Assembly: GCA_014361455.1 (NCBI GenBank)
Contig: JACIVP010000001.1
Span: forward strand, 245,275 to 309,274
Source of the DNA: Candidatus Methanosuratincola sp.
GTDB taxonomy: Archaea > Thermoproteota > Methanomethylicia > Methanomethylicales > Methanomethylicaceae
DNA length: 64,000 bases
Reading direction: 5' to 3'
Part shown: one piece after another, positions 17,737 through 26,341 of the stretch
How positions within the stretch are numbered: position 1 is the first letter of the stretch
Layout of the letters: every line of letters starts with the position of its first letter
Notes under the pieces: model-generated
Told to the model about the DNA's origin: nothing
Seen by the model: only the letters and a program-made list of their open reading frames with translations
The model's database searches: none
Position numbers and translations under genes: made by a program

Positions 17737-18711
17737 TCACTTCTGCGCCTTCTTAGCGGCGACCAGCCTTGCGACTCTCACGATCCTGTCCGCCAGCCTG
17801 AGGGCGTTCTTTTCGAAGAAATAGGCGTTCGGCTCTATCCCAACCCCTCCAGAATCAACAACTACGTCAACCCAGCCATTTCTCTCCTTGAATGCATCCT
17901 CCACGAAGTCAAAGAGCTCTTCCTCGCCCCTCTGCGAGGGTCTCCTCTCGAATATCGCGCAGGAGAATCCCATCCTCTTTATGATATCCTCGACAGAGTC
18001 GTTGTAGGCTATGTTTATCACAGATCTCACTTCGGGGTTGACTCCCATCGTCCTCAGGAGGAGCTTGGCCAAGTGGCTCGAGACGCCGAACTCTGGATCC
18101 ATCAAGGACACGACCTTGCCCCTTATCTTGACCAGCCTTCCCGGGATTCCTGCAACATCGGCAACGCCCTTAGCGTTCTTCAGCGCCATGACTATGTTGG
18201 AGAGCACCTGCGGCTCCAGCTCAGCGAACTCGGGGGTGTTCTCAATCATCGAGACCGCAACGGTCAGGTCGCTCAATGTCGCCCTCCGCATGTCCGAGAG
18301 GTCTGTAAGGCTCATGTGCAACTGCATGCATATGTTGCATTTCTCATCCTCGAGCTCAGGGATCCTCTCCTTGTGGGCATGGCATATAGATCCCCCACGC
18401 CTTAGGTTAAGGCAGATCTCGCAGATGTTGTTTATCATGTCCGCATTTGAGAACCGTTTCATCGTGATCTCGGATGCCATGTTCTTGGCTATCTCCCTCA
18501 GCTCCTTGCTCGAGAAGGGCTCGATCTCTGCATCAGTCAGTTGCTGAGTCAAGTATCCGCTCACTGCGGCCTGCGTCACCCCGAGCCTCTTCGCGATCCT
18601 AGTCTGGGTGTAGCCGTGGCTCTCGGCTAGCTCCTTCGCGATTAGCGTTCTCAGAAGCGGAAGCAGCTCTTTCACTGTAAGCTCACATGGCGGGTTCAAA
18701 TCACACACCAT
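17737..18711 (-). CDS. thiR: ThiR-type thiamine regulator (HTH + ThiN domain)
   Basis: About 324 residues. An N-terminal helix-turn-helix (about residues 30-60: TQTRIAKRLGVTQAAVSGYL) is followed by a linker with a cysteine-rich patch (residues about 95-130) and a C-terminal ThiN-like domain. In the ThiN domain this copy has Ala in NIAY and Asp in VVVDSGG where the ThiDN enzyme copy has Arg in NIRY and His in VYHTGG, suggesting it senses rather than makes thiamine phosphate. ThiR proteins repress thiamine genes when thiamine phosphate is bound. It is divergent from thiDN, with an operator-like palindrome between them. ATG 18711 appears leaderless. Confidence 0.82.
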   Translation of the reverse strand: MVCDLNPPCELTVKELLPLLRTLIAKELAESHGYTQTRIAKRLGVTQAAVSGYLTQQLTDAEIEPFSSKELREIAKNMASEITMKRFSNADMINNICEICLNLRRGGSICHAHKERIPELEDEKCNICMQLHMSLTDLSDMRRATLSDLTVAVSMIENTPEFAELEPQVLSNIVMALKNAKGVADVAGIPGRLVKIRGKVVSLMDPEFGVSSHLAKLLLRTMGVNPEVRSVINIAYNDSVEDIIKRMGFSCAIFERRPSQRGEEELFDFVEDAFKERNGWVDVVVDSGGVGIEPNAYFFEKNALRLADRIVRVARLVAAKKAQK

Positions 18712-18721
18712 AAAGAGGTTT

Positions 18722-18740
18722 ATTCATGAATTATATGAAT
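18722..18740. promoter_or_regulatory. Palindromic operator between thiR and thiDN
   Basis: ATTCATGAAT at 18722-18731 is a perfect 10-bp palindrome, and the ATTCAT half also pairs with ATGAAT at 18735-18740. It overlaps the TATA-like element for thiR on the minus strand and lies about 40 bases upstream of the thiDN start, just before TATA-like elements at 18743-18766. Such a site fits binding of a dimeric HTH protein such as ThiR, giving feedback control of both genes. Binding is inferred, not shown. Confidence 0.5.
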
Positions 18741-18780
18741 TCCTTATAAACCCCATCATATAAAATTATTGAGGGTTAAT

Positions 18781-20169
18781 ATGACAAAAATTAATGCCCC
18801 CCCTGTTGCCATGACAATAGCCGGATCCGACTCTGGAGGAGGAGCGGGGATTCAGGCAGACCTTAAGACCTTCGCGGCACTCGGATTGCACGGCACTGTA
18901 GCCGTCACAGCCATAACTGCCCAGAACACAACCGGAGTCTCATCCGTCCATGAGATCCCACCTGGGATGGTGAGGGCTCAGATAGACGCGATTGTTCGGG
19001 ACATGGATGTAAAGTTTGTCAAGACTGGGATGCTCTCGAGCTCCCCAATAATCTGCGAGGTCTCTAGATCCGTAATGGAACACGGATTGGTAACTGTGGT
19101 GGATCCTGTGATGGTTGCAAAGTCTGGCGCACCCCTGCTAAAAGGGGAAGCCGTCTCATCCATGAAGGATCTGCTCATACCCTCAGCCTATGTGCTCACC
19201 CCGAACATTGATGAGGCATCGGTCCTCACGCAGATCCCAATCAAATCCCTTGATGATGTCCTGAGGGCCGGGAAGGCGTTGCTGGACATGGGGGCGCGAC
19301 ACGTCGTCGTCAAGGGCGGTCACCTGCCCGGAGACCCCGTCGACACCCTCTTCTCCAAAGGCATGAATCCGGTGTTTTACAGGGGGACGCGCATACCGTC
19401 CAGGAGCACACACGGGACAGGTTGCACATTCTCAGCCGCAGTCGTTTCCTACTTGGCGCTAGGGCGCCCTGTCGAGGAAGCGGTCAAGATGGCAAAGCTG
19501 TTCGTCTCGAACGCAATACTCTTCGGCCTTGAGGTTGGGAGGGGCATAGGTCCTGTGAACCCTGTCTCTAATCTGGAGATCGATGCCGAGAGGTTCCGGG
19601 TCTCCACCTCTGTGGGCGAGGGCATCTACCTGCTCGAGTCCTCGGAGTATGTGCCCCTCCTCTCCCCGGAATGCCAGATAAACCTGGCAATGTCCCTGCC
19701 TCTGAGATACGCCACTGGCGTGGAATCCGTATGCGGCGTCCCTGGCAGGATCTCGAATGCAGGCGGCCGTCTCAAGGCCGCTTCCTGCCCTGCTTTTGGA
19801 GGTTCGTGGCATGTGGCACGGGCGATCCTCTCGGCTATGAAATACGATCCTGAGGCACGGTCAGCAATGAATATACGCTATTCTGATGAGATGCTGCGGA
19901 CCCTGAAAGATCTCGGATATTCGTGCTCCTCCTACGACCGGACCAAGGAGCCTGAGGATGTGAAGTCAGCTGAAGGCGCCTCAATCCCTTGGGGCATAGG
20001 CGAGGCTGTCAGATCGTTCGGGAGAGTGCCAGATGTCGTCTATCACACGGGTGGCTGGGGGAAGGAGCCTATGATGCTGGTATTCGGGAAAGATGCGGTC
20101 GAGGTGGCAATGAGGGCGATCCGCATTGCGAGAAGGCTTGCAGAGATCAGACACCTAGGAACTGCCTAA
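18781..20169 (+). CDS. thiDN: HMP-phosphate kinase / thiamine-phosphate synthase fusion
   Basis: About 462 residues. Residues 1-250 form ThiD (ribokinase fold: GSDSGGGAGIQ near the start, THGTGCTFSAA near 215), which phosphorylates hydroxymethylpyrimidine and its phosphate. The C-terminal 180 residues form a ThiN domain that joins the pyrimidine to thiazole phosphate. The fusion is common in archaea that lack ThiE. ATG 18781 has GAGGG in front; TTG 18769 would add four residues. The last bases overlap the convergent nuclease gene by 23 bp. The divergent thiR and the palindrome upstream imply thiamine-responsive control. Confidence 0.92.
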   Translation: MTKINAPPVAMTIAGSDSGGGAGIQADLKTFAALGLHGTVAVTAITAQNTTGVSSVHEIPPGMVRAQIDAIVRDMDVKFVKTGMLSSSPIICEVSRSVMEHGLVTVVDPVMVAKSGAPLLKGEAVSSMKDLLIPSAYVLTPNIDEASVLTQIPIKSLDDVLRAGKALLDMGARHVVVKGGHLPGDPVDTLFSKGMNPVFYRGTRIPSRSTHGTGCTFSAAVVSYLALGRPVEEAVKMAKLFVSNAILFGLEVGRGIGPVNPVSNLEIDAERFRVSTSVGEGIYLLESSEYVPLLSPECQINLAMSLPLRYATGVESVCGVPGRISNAGGRLKAASCPAFGGSWHVARAILSAMKYDPEARSAMNIRYSDEMLRTLKDLGYSCSSYDRTKEPEDVKSAEGASIPWGIGEAVRSFGRVPDVVYHTGGWGKEPMMLVFGKDAVEVAMRAIRIARRLAEIRHLGTA

Positions 20170-20677
20170 GGCTGGTGACCTTGATCTCCCTGCCGTCGAA
20201 GATTCCGCACCTGAGCTCCTCGATGAACTGGTTTAGCTTGAAGATGGGGGCGACAAAGACACCATTGTGCTCGATAACCTCCTCCTGGTGGAGTGTAACG
20301 ATCACCGGTATGACCAATGCCCTTTCCCACGCGGTTGCCTCAGGGAAGACCTCGGGCAACTTACCCTCGAATTGATGCGCCCTGATTCCCTGTTTTACTG
20401 CCGCGCCTCTTATACCGCTCGACTTGCCTGCCCTCACCCCCCAGTGCTTGCAGTCGACGAGCACGACTCGGGGCCTCTGGAAAGCAGCGACGTCGATCTC
20501 ATACCTCCTCCTTCCAGATCCAGTGGCGAACCTGACATTCCTGTACACAATGAAGCCGTTCTCCGAGAATATGTCCGCAGCAAAACCCTCAAAGTCCTTC
20601 CAGCAGAGGTCTTTAACAAGCTCCTCCAACGGGGCGCCCCTTTCCATGTTCTCGCGGATAGCATCCAGCAAGCCCAT
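20147..20677 (-). CDS. PD-(D/E)XK nuclease-like protein
   Basis: About 176 residues. The Mrr/restriction-endonuclease-like core is visible as E60-x-D62 followed by VVLVDCKHW with D75-x-K77, the usual D...(D/E)xK metal site. No methylase, helicase or other restriction partner is adjacent. Its start overlaps the nadE stop by one base (TAATG), so the two are co-translated, which is unusual for a defence gene. A DNA-repair or structure-specific nuclease role is as likely as restriction. Substrate unknown. Confidence 0.65.
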   Translation of the reverse strand: MGLLDAIRENMERGAPLEELVKDLCWKDFEGFAADIFSENGFIVYRNVRFATGSGRRRYEIDVAAFQRPRVVLVDCKHWGVRAGKSSGIRGAAVKQGIRAHQFEGKLPEVFPEATAWERALVIPVIVTLHQEEVIEHNGVFVAPIFKLNQFIEELRCGIFDGREIKVTSLRQFLGV

Positions 20678-21516
20678 TAATCCGACCCGCCTTTAACCGA
20701 TGGTTTTTTCGAAGCCATGATTTCCGACAACTTGGGTATCTGAGGTCCCCTTCTCTTGTGGGCGCTATCCCTGATCATATCAGTAATCTTTTCTATCTTG
20801 ACAGCGGAGCCCGGACCAAGTTCCCTCACAATCTCGTCTTTTTTCATCCTGAGGTCGACGATCCTGTAAAGGATCGCATCGATCTCCTTGTAGCTGATGC
20901 CGATCTCTCCCTCTGCAGTCTGCCCCCTCCACAGTCTCGGGGAGCTCTTTTTCTGAATGATCTTTTGCGGGAGCCCCAAATTCCTAGCAAGCTCCCTGAC
21001 CTGGGTCTTATAGAGACATCCGAGCGGGAGCAAGTCTACCCCACCGTCGCCATACTTAGTGAAGTATCCGATCAACAGCTCGCTCCTGTCCCCGCTCCCT
21101 ATCACCATCCCCCCCTCCGAATTCGCTATGTAATAAAGGGTTGTCATCCTCACCCTCGCCCTCACGTTCCCCTCTGCAATTCTGTCCTTTTTCTCACACC
21201 CTGCAGATGCAATCTCTGTGAGGTTCTCCGAAACTTTGGTGATGTCAATGGTCCTGCACCTGATCCCCAGCCTCGTGGCCAGTCCTCTAGCGTCCTCCGT
21301 GTCCTCGCTTGGAGTGGCACTCGAATCCGGCATCACGAGCGCGAGGACCTTTTCCTTGCCAAGTGCCCTGACTGAGAGGGTTACCGCCACCGACGAGTCG
21401 ATCCCCCCGCTCAGCCCTATGACCGCGCTCCTGTCCCTTACCTTGGTTCTTATGAATTTGCATATCTTGGAAGCCACATGCTCGGTATCAAAACCAATGA
21501 GTGGGCTTACAGGCAT
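20677..21516 (-). CDS. nadE: NH3-dependent NAD+ synthetase
   Basis: About 279 residues. The PP-loop ATP-binding motif SGGIDSS is at residues 36-42, and IGSGDRSELLIGYFTKYGDG marks the deamido-NAD/Mg site. The enzyme converts nicotinic acid adenine dinucleotide to NAD with ammonia. There is no glutaminase domain, as usual in archaea. Co-translated with the downstream nuclease-like gene through a TAATG overlap. Confidence 0.93.
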   Translation of the reverse strand: MPVSPLIGFDTEHVASKICKFIRTKVRDRSAVIGLSGGIDSSVAVTLSVRALGKEKVLALVMPDSSATPSEDTEDARGLATRLGIRCRTIDITKVSENLTEIASAGCEKKDRIAEGNVRARVRMTTLYYIANSEGGMVIGSGDRSELLIGYFTKYGDGGVDLLPLGCLYKTQVRELARNLGLPQKIIQKKSSPRLWRGQTAEGEIGISYKEIDAILYRIVDLRMKKDEIVRELGPGSAVKIEKITDMIRDSAHKRRGPQIPKLSEIMASKKPSVKGGSD

Positions 21517-21606
21517 AATCTACCATTCCAAGGCATAATCCATTACCAAATATAAAAGCTTAAATTGAGGCAAGCTCCCTTTAATGAAACAAAGAGGCGC
21601 GTGGTC

Positions 21607-21894
21607 ATGTCAAAAGATCAGGCAATAGGCGCAGGCATACTTGCTGCATCGGTAATTCTGATAGTCGTTTACGTGTGGTGGCTTTTCTTTACACCGTGGT
21701 CTTGGTGGGCCATAGTCATCCCAGTCCTTGTGGCGGTTCTTGCCGTACTCGGTATTGCGGGGTGGATTGGGTATACCATGGCGACAACCCCCCCTCCGAA
21801 ACCTCTCGAGGAGATACCTGAAATCTCAGATGCCGCCGGGAAGACTGAGCCTGCCGCTGCCAAACCGACCGACGAAAAGAAGGAAGGCAGCTGA
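21607..21894 (+). CDS. Small membrane protein, two transmembrane segments
   Basis: About 95 residues. Two hydrophobic segments (about residues 6-28 and 34-58) with a tryptophan-rich turn (FFTPWSWW) between them are followed by a proline-, alanine- and lysine-rich polar tail. ATG 21607 is chosen; GTG 21601 is possible. A T-rich terminator follows. It precedes the triosephosphate isomerase gene by about 50 bases. I recognise no specific family. Confidence 0.55.
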   Translation: MSKDQAIGAGILAASVILIVVYVWWLFFTPWSWWAIVIPVLVAVLAVLGIAGWIGYTMATTPPPKPLEEIPEISDAAGKTEPAAAKPTDEKKEGS

Positions 21895-21903
21895 CAAAAC
21901 CAG

Positions 21904-21922
21904 CTTTTTCTATTTTTAGTTT
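21904..21922 (+). terminator. T-rich terminator
   Basis: Two T runs (CTTTTTC, ATTTTTAG) directly after the small membrane-protein gene. Probable archaeal terminator; it separates this gene from the TIM gene that begins about 25 bases on. Confidence 0.4.
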
Positions 21923-21946
21923 TGATAACCTCTGGGGGTTTGCGCA

Positions 21947-22630
21947 CTGAAAGTCACTTTTCCGCTGATCCTCGTGAACTTTAAGACATACAGGGAGTCC
22001 TTGGGCGAGAACGGTCTGAGAATTGCCAAGGCGGCAGAGGAAGTTTCCGGTGAAACTGGTATTTGTATAGCGGTTGCTCCGCAGGCGGCCGACCTCTTCA
22101 GGGTCGCTAGCAGTGTGGGCATCCCGGTCTTCTCGCAGCACGTGGACCCGGAGGAGCCTGGTGCCCACACGGGGAGCATAACCCCCGAGTCGCTGAAGGA
22201 AGCGGGTGTTTCGGGGGCGATATTGAACCACTCCGAGCGGAGGCTGAGAGTGGATCTGATCGAGGTGGCTGTAAGGCGCTGTTCCTCCTTGGGCTTGCTG
22301 ACATGCGTCTGCGCAAACACACCGTTGGCTGGTCGTGCTGTTGCAAGCTTCAACCCAGATGTGGTCGCAGTCGAACCCCCAGAGCTGATCGGGAGCGGCA
22401 TCTCTGTCTCCAAGGCCAGGCCAGAGGTGGTTATGGATGCCGTGCACCTAATAAAGGGAGTCTCGGGCGGCATGCACGTGCTCTGCGGCGCCGGGATAAC
22501 CTCTGGCAAAGATGTCTCTGCTGCCATAAAGCTGGGTGCCGAGGGGGTGTTGGTCGCCTCTGGGATAGTTAAAGTGCCTGAGCCAAAGAAGGCCCTGATG
22601 GATCTTGCGGAGCATTCCATTCCAGACTGA
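21947..22630 (+). CDS. tpiA: Triosephosphate isomerase (probable CTG start)
   Basis: About 227 residues, the short archaeal form. It interconverts DHAP and glyceraldehyde-3-phosphate. NFKTY near the start carries the catalytic Asn and Lys; LNHSERR carries the catalytic His; the VEPPELIGSG segment carries the catalytic Glu and the phosphate loop. The only ATG/GTG/TTG in frame near the front is GTG 21974, which would delete the first beta strand (PLILV). A CTG at 21947 with GGGGG about eight bases upstream restores MKVTFPLILVNFKTY, which matches the family N-terminus, so a CTG start is inferred. No other in-frame start exists after the stop at 21926. Confidence 0.88.
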   Translation: MKVTFPLILVNFKTYRESLGENGLRIAKAAEEVSGETGICIAVAPQAADLFRVASSVGIPVFSQHVDPEEPGAHTGSITPESLKEAGVSGAILNHSERRLRVDLIEVAVRRCSSLGLLTCVCANTPLAGRAVASFNPDVVAVEPPELIGSGISVSKARPEVVMDAVHLIKGVSGGMHVLCGAGITSGKDVSAAIKLGAEGVLVASGIVKVPEPKKALMDLAEHSIPD

Positions 22631-22701
22631 ACCCAGAGCCAGCCAAAGGCTGAAGCCATAAAAACAAAAAAAGAAAGAAAAAGTGTTTTCCCCTCCTACC
22701 T

Positions 22702-23064
22702 TCATCTTCCAGACGCAATGCCCTGTTGGTTTTTAGCCTGGTGCATCTCCATCAACTGGAGTGCAAAGCCCTCGCAATCAACGCTGGAGTTGCCGGCAGT
22801 GCCCGCCTGAAAGCAGAGCGTATTTCGTTCCAGTTCTCTCAGCTGTGCCCTCTCCTGAATCATGATTTTGTCGCAGTCAGCGCATCTCTCCTGCACGCAT
22901 TCCACCTCTCTCTGCTGCCCCCTTTCTCTTGCCTGCATGGCATCGCAGTTGTAGTTTGCCCGGCTCTCCGTGATCTGTGCATTTGTCGCTGCAAGTGTTG
23001 AGGATATCGGTATAGCCGCAATCAGCAGTGCCGCCAGCAATAATATGGTCGTTCTCTCCTTCAT
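22702..23064 (-). CDS. Secreted cysteine-containing small protein
   Basis: About 120 residues from ATG 23064 (TTG 23076 possible). A clear signal peptide (residues about 5-25, ILLLAALLIAAIPISSTLAA) is followed by an acidic, glutamine- and arginine-rich region with six cysteines (NC, EC, RC, DC, LC, DC contexts), including a CxxxCxxC-like group. It looks exported and possibly disulfide-bonded or metal-binding. Next upstream on the same strand are a membrane protein and an ArsR-like regulator. No family recognised. Confidence 0.5.
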   Translation of the reverse strand: MKERTTILLLAALLIAAIPISSTLAATNAQITESRANYNCDAMQARERGQQREVECVQERCADCDKIMIQERAQLRELERNTLCFQAGTAGNSSVDCEGFALQLMEMHQAKNQQGIASGR

Positions 23065-23156
23065 TTTAATCGCCAATCGATCATTGCCTTGATCGATTCT
23101 TATTGATTTTCCAGGATCTTAACCAAGTAAATCCCAAATTGACCCCAAACCTCGGA

Positions 23157-23597
23157 TCACTTCAGGCTGATGTAAACCAGTATCAGGAGCGCCACACAGC
23201 TGAAGACCTCTGGGAGCATCGCGAACGGCCCAAGCCCGAAACCACCAAAGCCGAGAGCGCTGTGGAGCAGCGGGTTGGAGGTGAGGGCATGAGAGAATAG
23301 CACTAGGGAAACTATTGCCAGCGAAAGAGAAAACCCGGACCTGATCCTCCTATATGTATCAAGGTAGACCCCAAACAGCAGAACCGAGAGGAACATATTG
23401 ACGAATGAGAGCACCGTCTGAATCGAATAGTAGACCTCCATGTCTCTGCCTTCGTGGCGCATGTTCATCCCCCATCCTTGCCCATCGCTTGCCATAGAGT
23501 TTCCTGTGCCAGAGAGTGACGGCTGTACTATTATGCCAATACTCAACATCATCGATATGACTGCCAATAAGTGGACTCTTCTTACCCTCATAATCAA
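23157..23597 (-). CDS. Four-helix membrane protein
   Basis: About 146 residues with about four hydrophobic segments (residues 7-27, 58-80, 87-106, 118-143) and no recognised domain. Its start overlaps the stop of the HTH gene upstream by four bases (ATGA), so the regulator and the membrane protein are co-translated. Pairs of an ArsR-like regulator and a small membrane protein are common in archaea; the function is unknown. Confidence 0.55.
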   Translation of the reverse strand: MIMRVRRVHLLAVISMMLSIGIIVQPSLSGTGNSMASDGQGWGMNMRHEGRDMEVYYSIQTVLSFVNMFLSVLLFGVYLDTYRRIRSGFSLSLAIVSLVLFSHALTSNPLLHSALGFGGFGLGPFAMLPEVFSCVALLILVYISLK

Positions 23598-23923
23598 TAC
23601 TTCTTCCTCCAGTCTCTTTTTTTATTCATTTTCCCAATTTTCTCCCAGATCTCCTCAAAAACCTGGTAATTGCTTTCCAGCTCCGAGCTCAGGAAATACG
23701 TCATTCCGTAACCTTCGCCGACTGTAGTCAAGAGCCCGTTCTTTAACAGCACATCTAGGTGGTGCCTCACATTCTTGTATTCCATCCCTAATGAATCCGC
23801 AAGCATGTTTGCGTTCTTTGGCATCTCCTTCAATGATTCGATTATGCGCCCCCGGGATCCTCCTCCCCTAGTCCCCGCTACGAGCCAGTATATGAGCCGC
23901 TTGAGAGGAGCATTCTGCTGCAT
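23594..23923 (-). CDS. ArsR-like winged-helix regulator
   Basis: About 109 residues with a winged helix: SRGRIIESLKE, then MLADSLGMEYKNVRHHLDVL as the recognition helix and a beta wing (TTVGEGYGMTYFLS). The C-terminus is basic. It has no metal-binding cysteines, so it is not a classic metal sensor. It overlaps the membrane-protein gene that follows and likely controls it. A nearby TATA-like element at about 23945-23960 supports a promoter on this strand. Confidence 0.65.
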   Translation of the reverse strand: MQQNAPLKRLIYWLVAGTRGGGSRGRIIESLKEMPKNANMLADSLGMEYKNVRHHLDVLLKNGLLTTVGEGYGMTYFLSSELESNYQVFEEIWEKIGKMNKKRDWRKKY

Positions 23924-24049
23924 GGGCCTTCATTCTAATTCTTGGGCTATCTGGATATAACCTCTTACTAATCATTATGCATAAAATAATGCATAAAAGC
24001 TTAAATATGGCTATCTATTTCCAAACTAAATCATTGGTGGAAAAAATGG

Positions 24050-25402
24050 GTGACTGTTTTTGGTAAGGATCTGAGGATAGACCTTCCTGTCGATGAAATA
24101 CCGAAGTCCTGGTACAATATCGTTCCGGATCTCCCAGAGCCATGCCCTCCCCCGCTCGATCCAAGGACGAAGAAGCCAGCAGGCTTGGACTCGCTGTGGT
24201 TCTTCCCGAGGAGCCTAATCGAGCAGGAGATCTCTCAGGAGCGCTACATTGCCATACCCAACGAGGTCAGGGAGAAATATGTCAAGATGGCAAGGCCAAC
24301 ACCGATAATAAGGGCGAAGCGCCTGGAGGAGTACCTCGGGACGCCTGCTGAGATATACTACAAATACGAGGGGATCTCGCCTGTGGGCAGCCATAAGGGC
24401 AACACGGCTATTGCCCAGGCGTACTACAACAAGAAGGACGGCGTTGAGCGGCTCGTAACCGAGACAGGGGCCGGGCAGTGGGGCTCGGCGCTATCCCTCG
24501 CCTGTGCAATGTTCGACATGCGGTGCACAGTCTTCATGACTCGGGCTTCGCACGACCAGAAGCCCTATCGGAGGGTGCTTATGGAGCTCTACGGCTCAGA
24601 AGTCCATGCCTCGCCGAGCAGTGTGACAGAGTTCGGGCGCAAGATCCTCTCGGAGACGCCAAACCACCCTGGCAGCCTTGGTATCGCGATCAGTGAGGCA
24701 ATCGAGACGGTCAAGAACGATCCGAAGTCCAAGTACTCATTGGGGTCAGTCACAAACTTCGTCCTCCTCCACCAGACGATCATCGGCCAGGAAGCCATGA
24801 AGCAGATGGAACTCATCGACCGCAAGCCTGACTACATAATCGGCTGCGTCGGCGGCGGCAGCAACTACTCTGGGCTAGCGTACCCGTTTGTAAAGGAGAA
24901 GCTTTCAGGCAAGCTAGACGCGGAGTTCATTGCAGTCGAGCCCGAGGCTGTCCCATCCTTCACGCGCGGGGTATACGCTTATGACTATGGGGACACCGCC
25001 GGGATGACGCCCCTCTTCCCGATGTACACCGTGGGGCACAATTTCGTCACGCCCCCCATCCATGCAGGCGGGCTGAGATATCACGGCTCGGCGTACTCGT
25101 TGAGCACCCTCGTGAAGAATTCGATCATAAAGGCAGTCGCCGTCAAGCAGCGCGAGGTCTTCGAGGCAGGAAAACTCTTTTCCAGGTGTGAGGGCATAGT
25201 GCCTGCCCCTGAGAGTGCGCATGCAGTCCTCTCGGCAATAAAGATCGCAAAGGCATGCAAGGAGAACAAGGTAATCTTGTTCAACTTGAGTGGTCATGGC
25301 CTCTTAGACCTAGGCGGCTACGCTGAATACCTTAGTGGAAAGGTAATCAACTGCGATGCTGTGTCCATCAACTACGATGACATTCCTATGAAGATATCCT
25401 GA
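24050..25402 (+). CDS. trpB2: Tryptophan synthase beta chain, TrpB2 type
   Basis: About 450 residues, longer than TrpB1, with the N-terminal extension typical of TrpB2. The PLP lysine is K116 in [18 protein letters not shown] is the phosphate loop. It condenses serine with indole. No trpA or other trp gene is adjacent, which is common for TrpB2 and suggests indole salvage or a related reaction. The start is GTG 24050, with GGTGG nine bases upstream; a nearby ATG at 24045 is in another frame and stops after a few codons. A T/A-rich promoter (about 23998-24006) precedes it. Confidence 0.92.
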   Translation: MTVFGKDLRIDLPVDEIPKSWYNIVPDLPEPCPPPLDPRTKKPAGLDSLWFFPRSLIEQEISQERYIAIPNEVREKYVKMARPTPIIRAKRLEEYLGTPAEIYYKYEGISPVGSHKGNTAIAQAYYNKKDGVERLVTETGAGQWGSALSLACAMFDMRCTVFMTRASHDQKPYRRVLMELYGSEVHASPSSVTEFGRKILSETPNHPGSLGIAISEAIETVKNDPKSKYSLGSVTNFVLLHQTIIGQEAMKQMELIDRKPDYIIGCVGGGSNYSGLAYPFVKEKLSGKLDAEFIAVEPEAVPSFTRGVYAYDYGDTAGMTPLFPMYTVGHNFVTPPIHAGGLRYHGSAYSLSTLVKNSIIKAVAVKQREVFEAGKLFSRCEGIVPAPESAHAVLSAIKIAKACKENKVILFNLSGHGLLDLGGYAEYLSGKVINCDAVSINYDDIPMKIS

Positions 25403-25557
25403 TCTTTTCTCTTAACCTTTTTTGCATGAACCGCGCTTCCGAAAGCAACTGGTTTGCTATCCGCCCGCCCTTCTAAGGTCTTATGCCATCAACCTGTCTG
25501 GATGTCCATCTGCCCATCCATCATTATTCCTGTCAGCCAGAACTTGGGCGCCTTTTT

Positions 25558-26070
25558 TCAGCTTAGGCTAACTTTCGTGACGGTCGGGATCGTGAGCAGT
25601 TTTGATATCACCTCTCCCGGAACCTTCCTGTCAGTGATTATCAACAGCTTCGGGTCCGGGTTGAGCTCCGGATCCTCAGCGAGTATCTGCCTGATGGATA
25701 TGCCAGCCTCCGAGATGTGCTTAGTGGCGTGGGATATCACGCCGACCGCATCCGGTTTCGCCCTGATTTCCACCACCCCGTACCCCAGCGCAGGGGCTAT
25801 CTCTTTCAGGAAGCTGCCTGCTGGCTTTATCCCAGTGAAGATCCTCTTCATCAGAGGATCCTTCATGATTTCCTCGACAGTTTGCCTTACAACCCTCCTA
25901 TCCGTGCCCGCAGCCCTTGCTAGGTCCGCGTCAGAGATCTCCACATTACCACAGACGATCCTGCCCGCTTCATTCACACTGAAGCCCAACTCGACCATCA
26001 GTTTCGCGACTTTCAGTTTTGAAGGCGCGCCCTCAAAGAACTTCGTGATCTCCTTCCACAACAAAACCAC
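25558..26070 (-). CDS. HTH + ACT-domain regulator of amino acid metabolism
   Basis: About 170 residues. The N-terminal half has an HTH-like helical region (about residues 15-70, GNVEISDADLARAAGTDRRVV). The C-terminal half is an ACT domain (about 95-170) with the AVGVISHATKHISEAGISI ligand-binding face. This is the COG2150 arrangement. It is encoded convergent to trpB2, so a role in amino-acid-responsive control is natural but not shown. GTG 26070 is the start; TTG 26058 is an alternative. A TATA-like sequence at 26093-26101 on the minus strand fits. Confidence 0.75.
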   Translation of the reverse strand: MVLLWKEITKFFEGAPSKLKVAKLMVELGFSVNEAGRIVCGNVEISDADLARAAGTDRRVVRQTVEEIMKDPLMKRIFTGIKPAGSFLKEIAPALGYGVVEIRAKPDAVGVISHATKHISEAGISIRQILAEDPELNPDPKLLIITDRKVPGEVISKLLTIPTVTKVSLS

Positions 26071-26341
26071 TATGTATGTTTGTGATCATGAATGCTTATA
26101 TTGGTTTAGATGTTCGCAATACCGACCACTATTAGCGCCTGCCGATTGTTTGGCATGTATGGGGGTGCAGAATGTTCGTTTTCTTTCTTGCTTGTTCGCT
26201 TGCTTTCTTTCTGCAACCAGCTTGGCGCCAGGATCTGTGTTTCCCTTGCCGTGGCAAGTCCCAACTCGATTCAATCAAATTATCCAGCTCGAGCCATTTG
26301 CCCAGCCCTCAGGAAATTTCGCCCTTGTTCAGTCGGGTATT

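Noticed and set aside
20147..20677. Restriction-modification system
   Set aside because: Only a nuclease-like gene is present; no methylase or specificity gene is nearby.
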